This document shows, piece after piece, positions 48,316-59,959 of a DNA stretch of 64,000 bases. This stretch comes from Ceratorhiza oryzae-sativae. Lineage: Eukaryota; Basidiomycota; Agaricomycetes; Cantharellales; Ceratobasidiaceae. How positions within the stretch are numbered: the stretch's first letter is position 1; each line of letters starts with the position of its first letter. The stretch is taken from positions 558,001 through 622,000 of the forward strand of contig JARWMV010000252.1 of assembly GCA_030998015.1 (NCBI GenBank), read 5' to 3'. Under the pieces are notes generated by a model. That model made no database searches. It was not told the DNA's origin and saw only the letters and a list, made by a program, of their open reading frames with translations. Both the position numbers and the translations under genes were made by a program.

Positions 48316-50933
48316 CTAGATTTTCAACTTGCGCCTATAAGTCACGAATCCTCGTACGTTACCCTCTACCTCGTCTGCCCATCGACGAAGCTCCATTCCA
48401 CCCTCTTTTCGTTTGTCAATACTGCGTACAAGTTTACGCAACGCTGGGATGGATCCAGCAAGAACATCCGTTCCACGAGCATCGCGAAAGTTAACGTCGT
48501 ATGGGTTGGCCTCATCTGCATAGATATCGATAAGGAGTGAAAGCGCATGCAGGGTGGGCTCAGTGGCCCGTGGGGTGGGTGAATATAAGAGAGCAGATAT
48601 TTCGCAATAACCTTCGTACCACATTAGTATAAATGAATATTTGAATGGAGGGCATTTACCTTGTTCATCTCTATTTCGTCCATTTTGTGCCAATGATCCT
48701 AATATTCCAACACATTTAACCTGAACCTGCTCGCTAGCACCCGGAGCGTCGGCAATTCGCACCAACGTTCCTACATGTTCTTGGGCAGGTACCACTACAC
48801 CCCTCGTTAGGCGAGCCAGACCCCATAACACGCCAAGCGCGGCGATAGACACCTCACTCCTGCGATCAAAGTCTGACGGAGTTGCAACCAGGACGGCGTG
48901 AAGTGCGGACCAGGCCTTTGCCCAGGCTGCAACGGCTACATCGAGCACTGCAGGGTTGACTGGACCCGTATCAGGGCCGGGAATGATAAGAGGAGGTTCG
49001 AGAGACATTCCAACGCGGAGATGTGTACAGAGACCAAGGCCGAGGTTGTTGGTGGGTGCTGAAGCGTAATGGATGTAGGTGTGGGTGTGGTGACAATAGT
49101 CGCGGTGTTCACCGGCGTAGGCGAGGGGAAGGACATGATGGTAGGTGTACTGAGTGCAAGTAGGAGAGGTGTTAGAGTGCGTAGTAGAGATACACTGCCA
49201 GAGTCAGCCTCAGGAGGGCTATTAATCGGAACATCTCCTCCATCCGCGTCCATCGGATCGTCATCCAGCACTGAATGTGACACCGGACACTCTTTAACAA
49301 AGGTCCCTCCAAAATTGCGGCAGCTCTTAAACTTACCTTCGTTCTCAATGACCTCGTTCTCATCTTCCATGTCTTCCATATCTTCCTCGACAATCTCCTT
49401 CCATGGGCTCCGGATCTGGAATTTGGGCACATACACCTGTTAGGATCTCTAATGCAAGTTGCAGAACGCGAATTCTTCGCTCGACACGTTCTAGCGCCAT
49501 CTCAGCGGGAGTCTTATCATCGGATTTAGGTAGTTTTGCGTGTTTGAGAGAAGGATTAGGTGGTGGTGCGGGCTACGCACACGATTAGATTATTAATGGA
49601 TAAGCGGGAATGCTTAATGCTTGCCGGTTCAGCCAGAGTTGATTGCACCTCCGCAACGGCATCCTGAAGCGAGTAGGAAAGCAGGGGTGTTATGAGTGGC
49701 AACGCAATCGAACGATCGATGTCGATAGATGAAGCGTTCATAGCTGCCGGCAGAGGCGATATGTTCCTCAGAGTACCTATCGCCCCATGTATCGAAACCA
49801 AATGCAAGTACGAAATGCCAATGCTCACCGCAAGCTAATATCCGGATCCCTACATCCCGCTCATCATCGTTTGGAGTCTGGTGGGTGGTCGAGATGGCGA
49901 CGAGACAGGCAATATACTCAGATTCGGAACGTATGCTTTGAATAACCGGCGGGTTGTCTTCCGAGAGGACATACAAACACTGCGCTGTAAAACGAGGTAG
50001 CATATAAGCGCATACATCCTAATTATGTGGGCCCGTGTATAATATGTTGAACTTGAACGAATTTTGGGACGCTCTCACCTGCTGCGTGAACCACTGACTT
50101 TGGTAATTTCGCTCGATTGATTAGGAATGCCATTAAAAATGGTACAAGGGATATCGAGTTAATTGGCATTCAGCGCTTTGTTTGAAGTCTCTCTGATAGG
50201 AAGTGCTTTAACGTCAGTATATTGATTCCAATATACAGCGTTGAGCAACTTACGAGAGACACCAAAGTATCGTTATCACATTTTCCGCAAACTCGTATAC
50301 CAAGGCCTGGAATTTCTCTGGTGCTGATTTTGGGTCGTCAATTACGGTCTGAAGCCTGCCCGAGATCTGTAGAGCGTAAGTCACCGAATTTATCGGGATA
50401 GTAGAAACCTACCTTGGGTATAAACTCCTTGAGATGACTCATAATTCCCTTGTTAAACATTTCTGCGCAAATATCGAATCCACCGTCGATACAGAGGTTT
50501 CTAGCGCTGTTGTTAGCCCAAATAACACCCGCGTGTCCACGAGGTCCACCCATACCTTAATGCACCTGCTGCTTCAGCCACAACCTCTTCCGATTCATCG
50601 GCAAGTCGAAGAATGAGTGCCCCTACCACATTCTTCCCCTGCAACAGACGCCTTGTTCCTGGATCGTTTTGTATAAGGTTAGAAACCGCTGCGCAAGCCC
50701 ACGTCCTCTCTGCTATATCCGTGCTTTCTAGCTGCGATAAACCCTCTCATTAGCATCCTAGTAAGCAAACAGGACCTAGCAGAACGCACTTTCTGGATGA
50801 TCGGTAAGACAGCCTCCACTTTGTCCTTGCGGGATGAAGTCTCTGCAGATTCAAGGCCCTTTGGTATGTGGGAGTCGGGCACACGCATAGGATTGTGCCT
50901 TCTCATCCCCTTTTTCTTTTGAGCTTTCCCCAT
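48316..50933 (-). CDS. syo1: SYO1 (symportin), ribosomal-protein import adaptor
   Basis: Start ATG 50933-50931, stop at 48316. The first exon encodes MGKAQKKKGMRRHNPMRVPD and AVLPIIQK; the next, ESTDIAERTWACAAVSNLIQ, RRLLQGKNVVGALILRLADE and EEVVAEAAGALR, followed by NLCIDGGFDICAEMFNKGIM. This is the start of Syo1, an ARM/HEAT-repeat protein that carries RPL5 and RPL11 together into the nucleus with Kap104. Helical repeats continue (YLLPRF-like TAQCLYVLSEDNPPV, then TLRNISPLP, LITPLLSYSLQDAVAEVQ) with an acidic insert (VEEDMEDMEDENEV) typical of the loop between repeats, and the C-terminus ends ADEVEGNVRGFVTYRRKLKI. Introns joined at 50,741-50,790 and 50,500-50,560 close in frame. The intron list for the middle of the gene is incomplete. 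Confidence 0.85.
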
Positions 50934-51086
50934 TGCTGTAGGTCGCTCGTTATGGTTGTTGGTCGACTACTTCCACAAAAATTATGATGTGGGGTTTAAG
51001 CGCCGCAACCCACGGACCGAGCGCATGAGCAAGTAGCACGCGTGCCACTTGAGCTCTACCTCAATTCGATCTTAATCCTCTATATA
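50934..51086. promoter_or_regulatory. Short divergent promoter of SYO1 and NXT1
   Basis: Only 153 bases separate the start codons of two divergently transcribed nuclear-transport genes. A TATATAATGG sequence overlaps the NXT1 start (51081-51090). The small size makes shared regulation likely; no known factor site recognised. Confidence 0.5.
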
Positions 51087-51767
51087 ATGGATCCTCAAGC
51101 TGTATCTCATACAACCGTTCAACGATCCGAGTGAACTCAAGCTTTCGACTCGAGTAGGACTGACTCGGGAACTAACTTTGTATTCAACTTCAGCGTCGAT
51201 ATTGCCAACCGTGGCGCAGCGAATTTTATTCGACTTTACTATCAGGCGTATGATGCCCCATATAGGATAGACGTGAGTCTTTGTGGGATTGGTTCAATGT
51301 GAGATTGATTTAAATCCCCCGCGGTTGTTGCAGACTGTACCACGCTTCTATCGACCCAACTCTAATATTACTTGGAATGGGACGCCAGTGGCAGGGACGG
51401 ACGAGCTAAAGCAGCTGCTCGAAGCGATGCCTCGCTCGGAGCACGGTGTTCAATCTTACGATTGCCATCCCATTCCTGGTACGCCACTTGTCGGTGCCTA
51501 TCGATTTTACCAAATCTAAGCCAACGTTGGTCTAGGCTCGAGTGTGGCAGGCCCTCAGCCCCGACCGCCTCACTGCTCGTCACCGTATCGGGAACTGTTC
51601 GCCATGGACCACCACCCACGGCTCCGGCGGCAGCGGTGAAAAAGCCGCCAATCGACAACGAACCGCGGGTCTTCAATCAGACGTTTATATTGATCCCTGA
51701 CGAGCTCCACACTGGAGGCGAGCCGAAGTACTATGTCAAGGCTGATTCGATGCGATTTGTAGGATGA
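51087..51767 (+). CDS. nxt1: NTF2-like export factor (NXT1/p15 type)
   Basis: Exons 51087-51130, 51194-51272, 51334-51478, 51559-51767; 477 bases, 158 residues, frame intact. The product reads as one NTF2-like domain: DVDIANRGAANFIRLYYQAY, VPRFYRPNSNITWNG, GTDELKQLLEAMPRSEH, SYDCHPIP, SLLVTVSGTVRHG, then a Pro/Ala loop and FNQTFILIPDELHTGG with YYVKADSMRFVG. The insert before FNQTFILIPD and the ending YYVKADSMRFVG fit the p15/NXT1 group, the partner of the TAP/Mex67 mRNA exporter, better than NTF2 itself. The start is the only ATG whose short first exon joins in frame. Confidence 0.8.
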
Positions 51768-52289
51768 AGAGTGTCGGAAACGTGTTGGTTTCAGGTTGCG
51801 CATTTTTCTTGTGCGAAAGTTGGCTTGGACTCGAGCAGATGTTGTAACTTGGTACCCGTTTACGTGACCGTGTTCATAGTTGTTGTTTTTCATTTCTGCG
51901 AAAGGCCTTGGTACGATCTATATAGTTGACATCTGTCCGATGCAATCCATTCTGGCGGTTTCGAACCACGCAAAATGACAAAGTTCAAGGCGACGAGAAG
52001 CGCGTGTGATGCGAAATTGGCAATTAATCCCTGCTGTGCACTGTTTACGGCCTGCCGGCTGATCTCTCGGAAGTTTGACCTGTGCTTTCTCCCCTCCTCT
52101 TCCACCGACCCGCCGTGCCCGACAGGATCCCGCACTCGGTCACAACGCCTTCTTCATCATAGACGTATTATTCAACACTCTGAACACGATCTATCACCTG
52201 GCGTTGTTGTACAAGTTCTGAATTCCGCTCCGACCAACGAGAGCACGCATTTCAACAACATCACAAACACCCTCACGAACATTTAAACC
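51768..52289. other. Intergenic region before SHO1
   Basis: 522 bases between NXT1 and SHO1 on the same strand. No credible gene. The last ~100 bases before SHO1 (CAACACTCTGAACACG... to the ACCATGG start context at 52287) are its likely leader. Confidence 0.4.
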
Positions 52290-53844
52290 ATGGCGCGAGG
52301 GGAAGGATACGACTTTCGCCCACTTATCACACACTATCTCTTTCTGATTACTTTTATCCTTGCATTTGTGAGTTGGGTTGATCGAATCTACAATACTGGG
52401 AACAACACCTGAACTGAGGCTTTGCGCAGGTTGGATGGCTTACGGCATTTATTGGGCAAGCGGCTACTACAGCACAGTGTGAGTACCACCCTTTTGATTG
52501 CCTGGTCGGGTCAGGTGGCCATGTGTGGGAGCGTTCAGCGGCTGATCCCTTCATCTCTGGTTCATTAGTCGGACGAATTTTCGTCGGGACTTTGTGGTTC
52601 GGGATCTTGTGAGTGGAATCATGCTTATCGTGGTGACTCTGTTGTCTCATTGAACCGGCCAATCCGTTTGTTGGGTGTCTTGCCACGATGCTGGACATCC
52701 CTCTCGCCGTGCACCAACAGCCTAGAACTCTTCCTGATTATCACCGTTTTGCACACACTTGCTTCGGATTCAATAGGAATGCATCGCCTACAGGTACGTG
52801 TGTGCTCCTGCTTGAACGTGACAAATGTAGCACTAATCATCTGTGACCTCTTGGCGCTAACTGCTGATCGTCAACTGTTACTGCACGCTCTCGTTTCCAT
52901 CTTCTCATAGATCTCCGTCTTCGGTGCCATGGTGTCGTGTATGCCGTACAAGGTGCAGACGCAGGTCTCTACGCAGACCAACCAGCTAGACAGGCTATGG
53001 GCGCCGGATGGCTTCTGTTGGCCTTTGTTAACGTGAGGTTCCAGCAGCGGAAAGACCGCTTGGCCAAACTGAAATTATATTTTTAGATCCTCTGGACGCT
53101 CTACTTCTCAGCCGAGGAAGATTCGTTGATGCTTCATACGTTCAACTCGCTTGGCCCTGGCGCCGGATTATCACCCGCGTCGCGCTCGGGAGGAACCCGC
53201 CGACGTCACACAACCGGACAGCGCGGTTCCAACGGTTACGCTGGCACCGGAAAGGAAGAACATATGGGGATGGGTGGAATGGGTATGGGTGGCGGAATGG
53301 CACCTATGCACACTGGCCATACTACTGGAGGTGGAATGGGTATGGGGCCTGGCGCGAACACCATGACAGGGCGACCGGTGAGCCAAGAAGCGGCGCGAAG
53401 CATCGGCGCGGGGACGAACGGCGGACGTAGTATTGGTGAGGATGCACAGCGTGCGGCGAGCCCTTCTACGCCGCTCATGAGTCAAGCAGTCCCGCCAGGT
53501 GGTGGGGGTGCTGCGGTAGCAAACGACCCTGAGGCCGGAAGCTATGCATACAAAGCTCGGGCGCTGTACGCGTATACCGCCAGCCCTGACGACCCAGCCG
53601 AGATCTCCTTCTCCAAGGGAGAGATTTTGGATATTGTGGATAACAACGGCAAGTGGTGGCAAGCGAGGAAAGAGAATGGAACTACAGGAAGTGAGTACAT
53701 AATCACGTTGACCGTTGACACCCGGTCATTGATCGTTTGTTCTCGCTACCTTTGCAGTCGTTCCATCAAGTGAGTATTCGGTTTATTCACTAGTATCACA
53801 TCCATTAACATATACTGTCTTTAGACTACCTACAACTGGTGTGA
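52290..53844 (+). CDS. sho1: SHO1 osmosensor, four membrane segments and SH3 domain
   Basis: Eight exons: 52290-52367, 52430-52478, 52569-52608, 52721-52793, 52911-53032, 53087-53690, 53758-53769, 53825-53844. Four membrane segments are visible ([58 protein letters not shown]), then SAEEDS, a Gly/Met-rich linker ([11 protein letters not shown]) and a C-terminal SH3 domain ([51 protein letters not shown]). Sho1 is the membrane anchor of the osmosensing branch of the HOG MAP-kinase pathway; its SH3 binds Pbs2. Exons sum to 998 bases, one short of 333 codons: a base is missing near 52933 (expected GTG GTC GTG, found GTGTCGTG) within segment 4. Exon 7 has only twelve bases. Confidence 0.88.
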
Positions 53845-54345
53845 AATCTTCCCATTTATTCTGGCGAACCTGCTTACTCTGGCTCGCGCTCGATTCATTC
53901 CCTGCTCCCTTTGTGACCGCAACATATTTCCCAAAATGCACACTGTGGGATATACCATCTATCTGCCTATATTTTTTACGACCTTTTCATTTTCTTGTTG
54001 TCCTTGCCCTGCGTTGTTGTATGTACCGATGTGGACTCCGTGGCTCGAGATGATATGATACGCTTTAGTTTCCTGGCCCACTCGGACTCTGAAAATGGCT
54101 ATCTTGTTTTGCACCACACTTGCTACCCAAGGTTATAGTTGCCAACTGAGTCACCTTAAATGTTCAAATGTGATGAGCGCCACATCAAGTGAATATTGCG
54201 AGCAATGTGGCGCAGGTGGCCTAGGCAAGCCCGATCGTTCTTTTTATAAAGCCCCGATCCGCGGTCAACTTCTCCCTTGAATCGACACATGAAGTATTGA
54301 TGTATTCTATTTGTGCATATGCGCCCCAATTTTTTCGAGAAGCAG
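53845..54345. other. Convergent 3' region
   Basis: 501 bases between SHO1 and the epoxide hydrolase stop codons, which face each other. No gene seen. Confidence 0.4.
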
Positions 54346-56003
54346 CTATGACGAAAGCAGGCGAGCGTCTCTTGACAGCAATATTTTCCCAAATTGGCGA
54401 ATATCATCCGTAATTAGTTCGGGTCTATGATTGGCTTATGTAGGTACGAATAGGGGCTAGGGACTAAATTTGACTCACACTTCCCAAGAGGCAAAGTGTC
54501 CTCCCCTGTCGTGCTGCTTGGCATATACTAGATTCTGCCGTAGACCAGCCCAGCTGATACAAACGCTGAGAATGGTGTAAAGTCTGAGCGATGGTCTAAA
54601 CGTACTCGAGTGGGACAGGGAACACGTCCTTTGGGAAACCCGAATAGGCAAAGGGGGTTGGAGACCAGCCGAATTCGAGTTCGCCATGCGGACCGTCCCT
54701 TGCTCCTCGATGAACGATATGGTTTTCTACATAATATCGCAGACCGCCTGCTGGGCCTAAATGGATATCGGATGTTAGCTAATAAAAATGAGCTCATCTA
54801 GTTTGGGAGTATGCTGATCACCAGTGAGCCAATATCTGAAGGCATGTTTTATCAATTTTCGCGCAGCTTCATCCAACGAAAGCGGGACCTACAGCATCGT
54901 CCATGTGATCCATTCTTCAGGAGTCCAGTGATAATTATCACTCCACGCGTACAACTTTTCTCCTATCCAGGCCAGCAAGCCGACAGGGCTATCCGTCAAT
55001 GCAACCGCCAGCGTCTTGGAACAATATCGAATCGGTAAATAGATTTATCCCTGTAGATGTAGGTTACCTGTGGTCGAGTTCCCTGTATCCTCATATACGC
55101 GTTCCCAGTCGTGACAAAGTCGGAGCCTCGTTTTAAGCCCCTGAGCTCTTCCGCAGAGTATCCACCAGGCAAACCTTGGTTTCCGAGTGCAAGCTTGAGT
55201 GAAATGATTGGATTTCGCCAAGTTGTTGGAGCGCCGTAGGTGAGAAGGTTGGCATGGGTGCCGAGGCAAGTGTCTTGGTGGTACAGCGCGAGCGCGCGAC
55301 ATACACGAGCTCCCCTGCAAAGAACAGAGGATTATTTTGCTGGTCAGTCGAGCACATCTATACGACACTCGCCAGTCTCCCCCTTGCGCCATATAATGCT
55401 TATAACCAAGCTTTGTCATCAACTTGTCGAACACATAGCCTGTCCCGATCACGTCCATTCCAGGAGTCGTTGCCCGCTGCGAAAAGACAAACCCGGGCAA
55501 GCTAACAGTATCTTGGTGTCATAATGATGTGACATATTCCTATATAAAAAATCGAAACGATGGACGTACGATGGGGCAACCACATGAAACGATGGATGCT
55601 TAGGATCCGAAGGGTTTGTCAATCCGTCGATGATCTTGGACACTTCAAGAAAGTTTCCGGGCCAGCCATGTACAAAAAGCAAAGGAATAGCACCCGGATT
55701 CCTGGACCTCTTGTGTACGAAATGTATCTGCAATAAGCCATTGGTTCGGGACTCAACACGAGTCGTAAATTGAGGCAACGTTTGGTTAATATTGGCTTCT
55801 ACCGCCCGCCAGTCATATTGAGTACGCCAGTATTCGATTACAGGTTTAAGTACGCCTAGAGGTATACCCCAGTTCCAAGCTTCGTTGACGGGAAGAGCTG
55901 GCTCATCGGGAAGGCGGGTGAGTGCGAGTCGCCGGTATAGGTCCGTCAAGTCGTGTTCTGGGATAGCAACAGTGAACGGGTGGATATCGTCTGGGGCGGC
56001 CAT
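54346..56003 (-). CDS. Microsomal-type epoxide hydrolase (alpha/beta hydrolase)
   Basis: Start ATG 56003-56001, stop TAG at 54348-54346. The N-terminal EHN domain is seen (HPFTVAIPEHDLTDLYRRLA, RLPDEP, WNWGIPLGVLKPVIEYWRTQ), then the hydrolase core: oxyanion motif HGWPG, nucleophile motif GGDWG, TYGAPTTWRNP, and near the end the general-base motif GGHFASWEVPEL. This pattern belongs to EPHX1-like enzymes that hydrate epoxides to diols. The nucleophile exon ends through a GC donor (intron 55315-55372), the only join that restores GGDWGARVCRALALYHQ. The last intron, 54425-54478, gives EVPELITDDIRQF and a stop 14 residues later. No membrane anchor precedes the EHN domain. Likely role: detoxification or processing of lipid epoxides; substrate unknown. 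All joins close, so it is probably functional. Confidence 0.82.
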
Positions 56004-57766
56004 GACGAGCTACCCAGATTAACTAAAAGATGTTTTCTCAAGTCTGTATTGTCGTCCCTCTGGCTGGAGGGTAGTAGTCGCTTTCCAGATGGGGATTGGG
56101 TTTCGCCAGAAGGCTTACGAAATCAAATTCGACGAGAGCGCACACATTTCGAGCGCTCCACACGAGTCGCGCCGCCGCCCCAACCGACTAGTTGAGCGTC
56201 ATTCCGGAGCCCCAAGCGACCCTTTTAGGGACCTGGCGGTGTGGCGCATACATCCCATATAGATTTTGTCGAAGAAGCCGGCTATATATTCTTATCTCAT
56301 ACAGATATGCAAGTGACGTTCATGACATCGGTGATCGCACATGGTTTTGGGAGTAACTCCGGTTATTCTCTACCACACGTTCGTGCCCTCAAACCCAAGA
56401 GACTTGGTTGACTCACTGCTCAATAACCTAGAGACTTCTCTTCGGTGTCTTGCGCTATGTTTAGCTGGTGATACTGTGATCGTCGTGGCTAGACTTTTTC
56501 CGTTCTCCCGTCGGGCCTTGCGGCGCGAGGTTGCGTAGGATATATTCTGAAGAGGACGTCTTATACCGCAAACTCCGATTGCAGATTGGCATGCCCACAG
56601 TCAGGGATACTAGTAATCGTCACGGTGCACTGCCTATATCGGAATCGAGCAAATCCTATTTTCGAACGTGTATCAAGATAATGCTCATCGTGCTGGATAT
56701 CCTGTGGCAGACTGGAGATTGCATTAAATATAGGCTTCTTCGGCGCCGCAAGGTTTACGCTCTCACGCTGGCGGTTTGTATGACGAGACCATCGCTGGAG
56801 TAAGCCTCGGGGTCGAATGATTGATACGCCCGCCGGGCGCCTTGGATAACTATTTCGTAACAACACGTCCAACAGGCATAAGTGAGGATGACGAGACACG
56901 CCAGCAGGCTGACACATGTCCGTACAGACCACATCTGACACTGTGCTTGGCGGTTGGACGAACATGGACCGATATGGCGCGGGTGTTTCGAGTGCTAGCG
57001 GAATGGTTTCATTTAGTGGTGCCATCTGAATTTTTTAATCGAGCAGGTCAGATATGAGCCGGTTCGGGTAAGTGAGTTTAGAATCAGGCTGTTTGGAGGT
57101 GTGTGGTCACTCAGGTAAACTAGGTTTTGTACTGATGGATCGTACGACGCACATCTCATCTGCTGGTGTGCCGTGCGAAGCCGCGCAGGCTGGGTTGGAG
57201 GCTCACTCGGGATATGTCGGCGTATAAGATGGGCTTGCGGGGGGACGTGCGTATGTCTTCGACCTTGGGAAATCCGCGCGCAGAGTCTCAGTCCAGCTCG
57301 CGAACAGGTGGTGGGCTTGGTCTTTTGTGCGCCAGATCGGAGGTGTCGCCCCTTGTCGAGGTCCCTGGAGACGTCGATCCTCTTTGTACGCGCGGTATAT
57401 ATCAGCCTTCCAGCCTCGGTCTCCCAGCGCATCGCGGTTAAATTCGCAGCTTCCAGGCGGACCCATCGGTGCGAGCACAACCCGCGCGCGGCACGCCGAG
57501 AGTCTGCTGACTCGACGACAGCGAGCCCTCCATTGGCCAGCGATCGCTTCTAGGCATCAGCAGCTTGCGCGTCTGTCTATCGCCGCCGCAACTGCACTTC
57601 CTGTGATTGGATCCCAGCTTGGTCTCATATCCGGCGTTCACCCGATTCGGACGCGGGCACGTTACCTTCGGCCTCCGTCGATTTATAATTGACTGTGCCA
57701 CGCCTTGTCCCGCATTTGCGGCGTTTGACGAGCCCTGCATTACGCAGTCTATCATATATCAACCTG
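56004..57766. other. Gene-poor intergenic region (1.8 kb)
   Basis: Contains the promoters of the epoxide hydrolase (left) and of the predicted membrane protein (right). Several frames of 80-155 codons exist on both strands (e.g. 56561-57025 minus) without domain or codon-level support. A TATATATTC element near 56282 is not correctly placed for either gene. Confidence 0.4.
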
Positions 57767-59319
57767 ATGGATTGGGACATGTTGCGAACGAAAGAACTGC
57801 CTCTCATACCTGTGTCTGGTTCGCTTCTCGAGGACGATCTGCAAGTGCGACCGCACTTGAAGCAATCACCCACATACACCGTCACCTTTTCCTTTTCCTT
57901 TGGAACAGCCATGGGGCTTGGCGATACCGTTGTCGGTATCGTCGTCCTGAGGATTGTTAGCATTGTCATAGCCGCAGGGGGCTTTATTATCGTGAGTGGC
58001 ATGCCATTGACGTTGCCCGACGCTTGGCTAATTATACCTCTCGTCATATTCATAGAGCCTTGCCGTTATCCTCCTCGCGCCCTACTTCCCCTCTCTTGTC
58101 TCTGCAGCACCTCTCCCCGCTTCAAGCTCACAAGGAGGTCCTCGAGCAGCGTCGTCCCGCCATCGACCCGCTCCTGTGGCCGTTCAAGTCACTGTCCGAC
58201 GAGACCCGAATGTAACATCCATAATCGAACGCCACGACAGCGCCTCTCCCAGTCCTGCTCCTCCGAACCGACGAGTCTCGTTTTCTCCCCAGTCCTCTAG
58301 CACCTCGGTTCCCAATCCTTCACCAGAGATCCCCAGCGCGCCCGGCAGCTCGACAGGCCACGCCCATGTGATGCCTTCGCCTGGTCCGTCTATGCGCTCA
58401 CTGTGCGACCGAGTTCGGGATCGCGAGCGGGAACCGGCATACATCCTGCCCACCCCGCCAGCGAGCATCGCGAGCGTCAGCTCCGAGGGCGATGATGCCG
58501 AGACTTTGGTCGAGTTTGGCGTGGTTAGTGCCAGCCCAAGTGTGGGGAAGCGTGGGAGGTCGTTCCCGTTTGTAGGCAGAAGAAAAGACAAGGGCAATAT
58601 GGTACGAGACGGAAGCGTTGGCCAATCCGAATCTGGGCGTTCGGATCGAGGAAGAGGTCCCAGAGTTTGCGATATGTCGTTCCAGGCAGCGCGGGTGGCT
58701 TGTCGCGCGCCAACACGACCGGAGCGCTCAACTCGGCGCAATCGCGAGAGCGCGCACCATCGGAGATCAGCGAGTCTGTCCCCGAGAGCGAGACAGAGGG
58801 CTCCACGCGTGGGACCGACAAGGACGACCGGGCGAGTCGGAGCCCGGTGGACAAGGAGGCCCGTAGGCGCTCGGGCCTCTCGTTCCAAGACTTCAAAGCG
58901 GCGTTTGGGAAACGCGAACGACGGGGATCGAGTACGGTCGGCACACACGTACTTTCATCCCACCCTGCTGCCGATACTACCACCACCCCTGCCGAGTCCG
59001 AAAACCCCTTGGACATGCACCGAGGTCCCCACAGCCTCACTCAGCGCTCGGAGGCAGTCGACCGAGCAGCGTGCAAATCTCACCAAGGGCACCGTTGGAC
59101 AGTGCGGCCTCCGCGCGACGGCGAAGTTTGCCCTTGCGGCTGAACACTGAGACAAAGATGGACGGCGCTGAGCGAACAGAGGCTCAGTCGCCGTTGCAGC
59201 AGCGCTCACTGTTCGGAGGTGGCGAGGTCGTGATCAGAAACGAGAGCGGCCGACTGAGGACTCGGACGAGTGCGATACCTGGATTATATGCGAATGCCGA
59301 GGTGTTGCAACGGTTCTGA
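57767..59319 (+). CDS. Predicted membrane protein with Ser/Arg-rich cytosolic tail, family unknown
   Basis: I do not recognise the family. From ATG 57767, exon 1 (57767-57991) gives a hydrophilic N-terminus, a short Thr/Ser-rich stretch and a hydrophobic segment TVVGIVVLRIVSIVIAAGGF. The intron 57992-58055 joins it to SLAVILLAPYFPSLVS, extending the membrane segment. A long Ser/Pro-rich part follows (SPSPAPPNRRVSFSPQ; PSPGPSMRSL; ILPTPPASIASVSSEGDD; GKRGRSFPFVGRRKDKG). Intron 58602-58663 then restores a natural frame (GGLSRANTTGALNSAQSRER, ERAPSEISESVPESETEG, RRSGLSFQDFKAAFGK). The last exon (QISPRAPLDSAASARRRS ... LFGGGEVVIRNESG ... AEVLQRF) ends at 59319, but the join to it, between about 58930 and 59070, could not be fixed. 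Probably one or two membrane helices and a phosphorylation-prone tail. Confidence 0.5.
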
Positions 59320-59959
59320 CGCGAAAAATCTTGCTTGAACATTCCCTGCGGATGGGGTTCCTTCGCTCAGCCCAACGCACGCTACACTACACTCAAACTC
59401 AGTTTATTTCGTATTTATTTCTTCAATCTTTCTGGTTTTATAGTGTTGTTGTTGTTTTCTCGGGCCACAATCATGTTTTCTCTCTTGTATTAGTATCTAC
59501 GCTTTGTGACGATCCATGTAACGATTATGATTAGACGAATGCAAAGATTTCTCGCACACCTCGTCGGGATTTATTTAGGCACGTGTGTTACCGCTTTCGA
59601 TTACTCGTGCGACAAATAGTCTTAAACACTCGTCTTGAGGGGAAAAGACTGGGTCACTCTCCCCGAACATGGACTGTGCGATGCCCCTATTGTATACCGG
59701 CTCAGTAACGCTGGGTTTACAAAGGAATAGAACTCTATAGGATGGCCCAGAACCACGGGGGGGGGGCGGCTCCATGACTAGAGCGTAGGAGCAAGCTAGC
59801 CCATTGCACGGTCATAGGCTATACTATCACGATATACTTGTGGCTATCCTTGAAATTTCCGATCCTCAATTCACCCCCGCCTGTGAATTGTCCAAGGATA
59901 TATCAAGAGCCTGACTGTTAGGAGATGATCCAGGATTTGAACACTCTCCCGCCACCACA
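59320..59959. other. Intergenic region
   Basis: 640 bases; AT-rich 3' flank of the membrane protein gene, then DNA leading into the UBLCP1-like relic. An eleven-base G run lies near 59757-59767. No gene seen. Confidence 0.4.

Noticed and set aside
56561..57025. 155-codon minus-strand frame
   Set aside because: Composition without conserved-looking blocks; several overlapping frames of equal length on the other strand.
58184..58948. 254-codon minus-strand frame antisense to the membrane protein gene
   Set aside because: GC-rich antisense shadow without motif; the plus strand has splice-consistent, protein-like frames.
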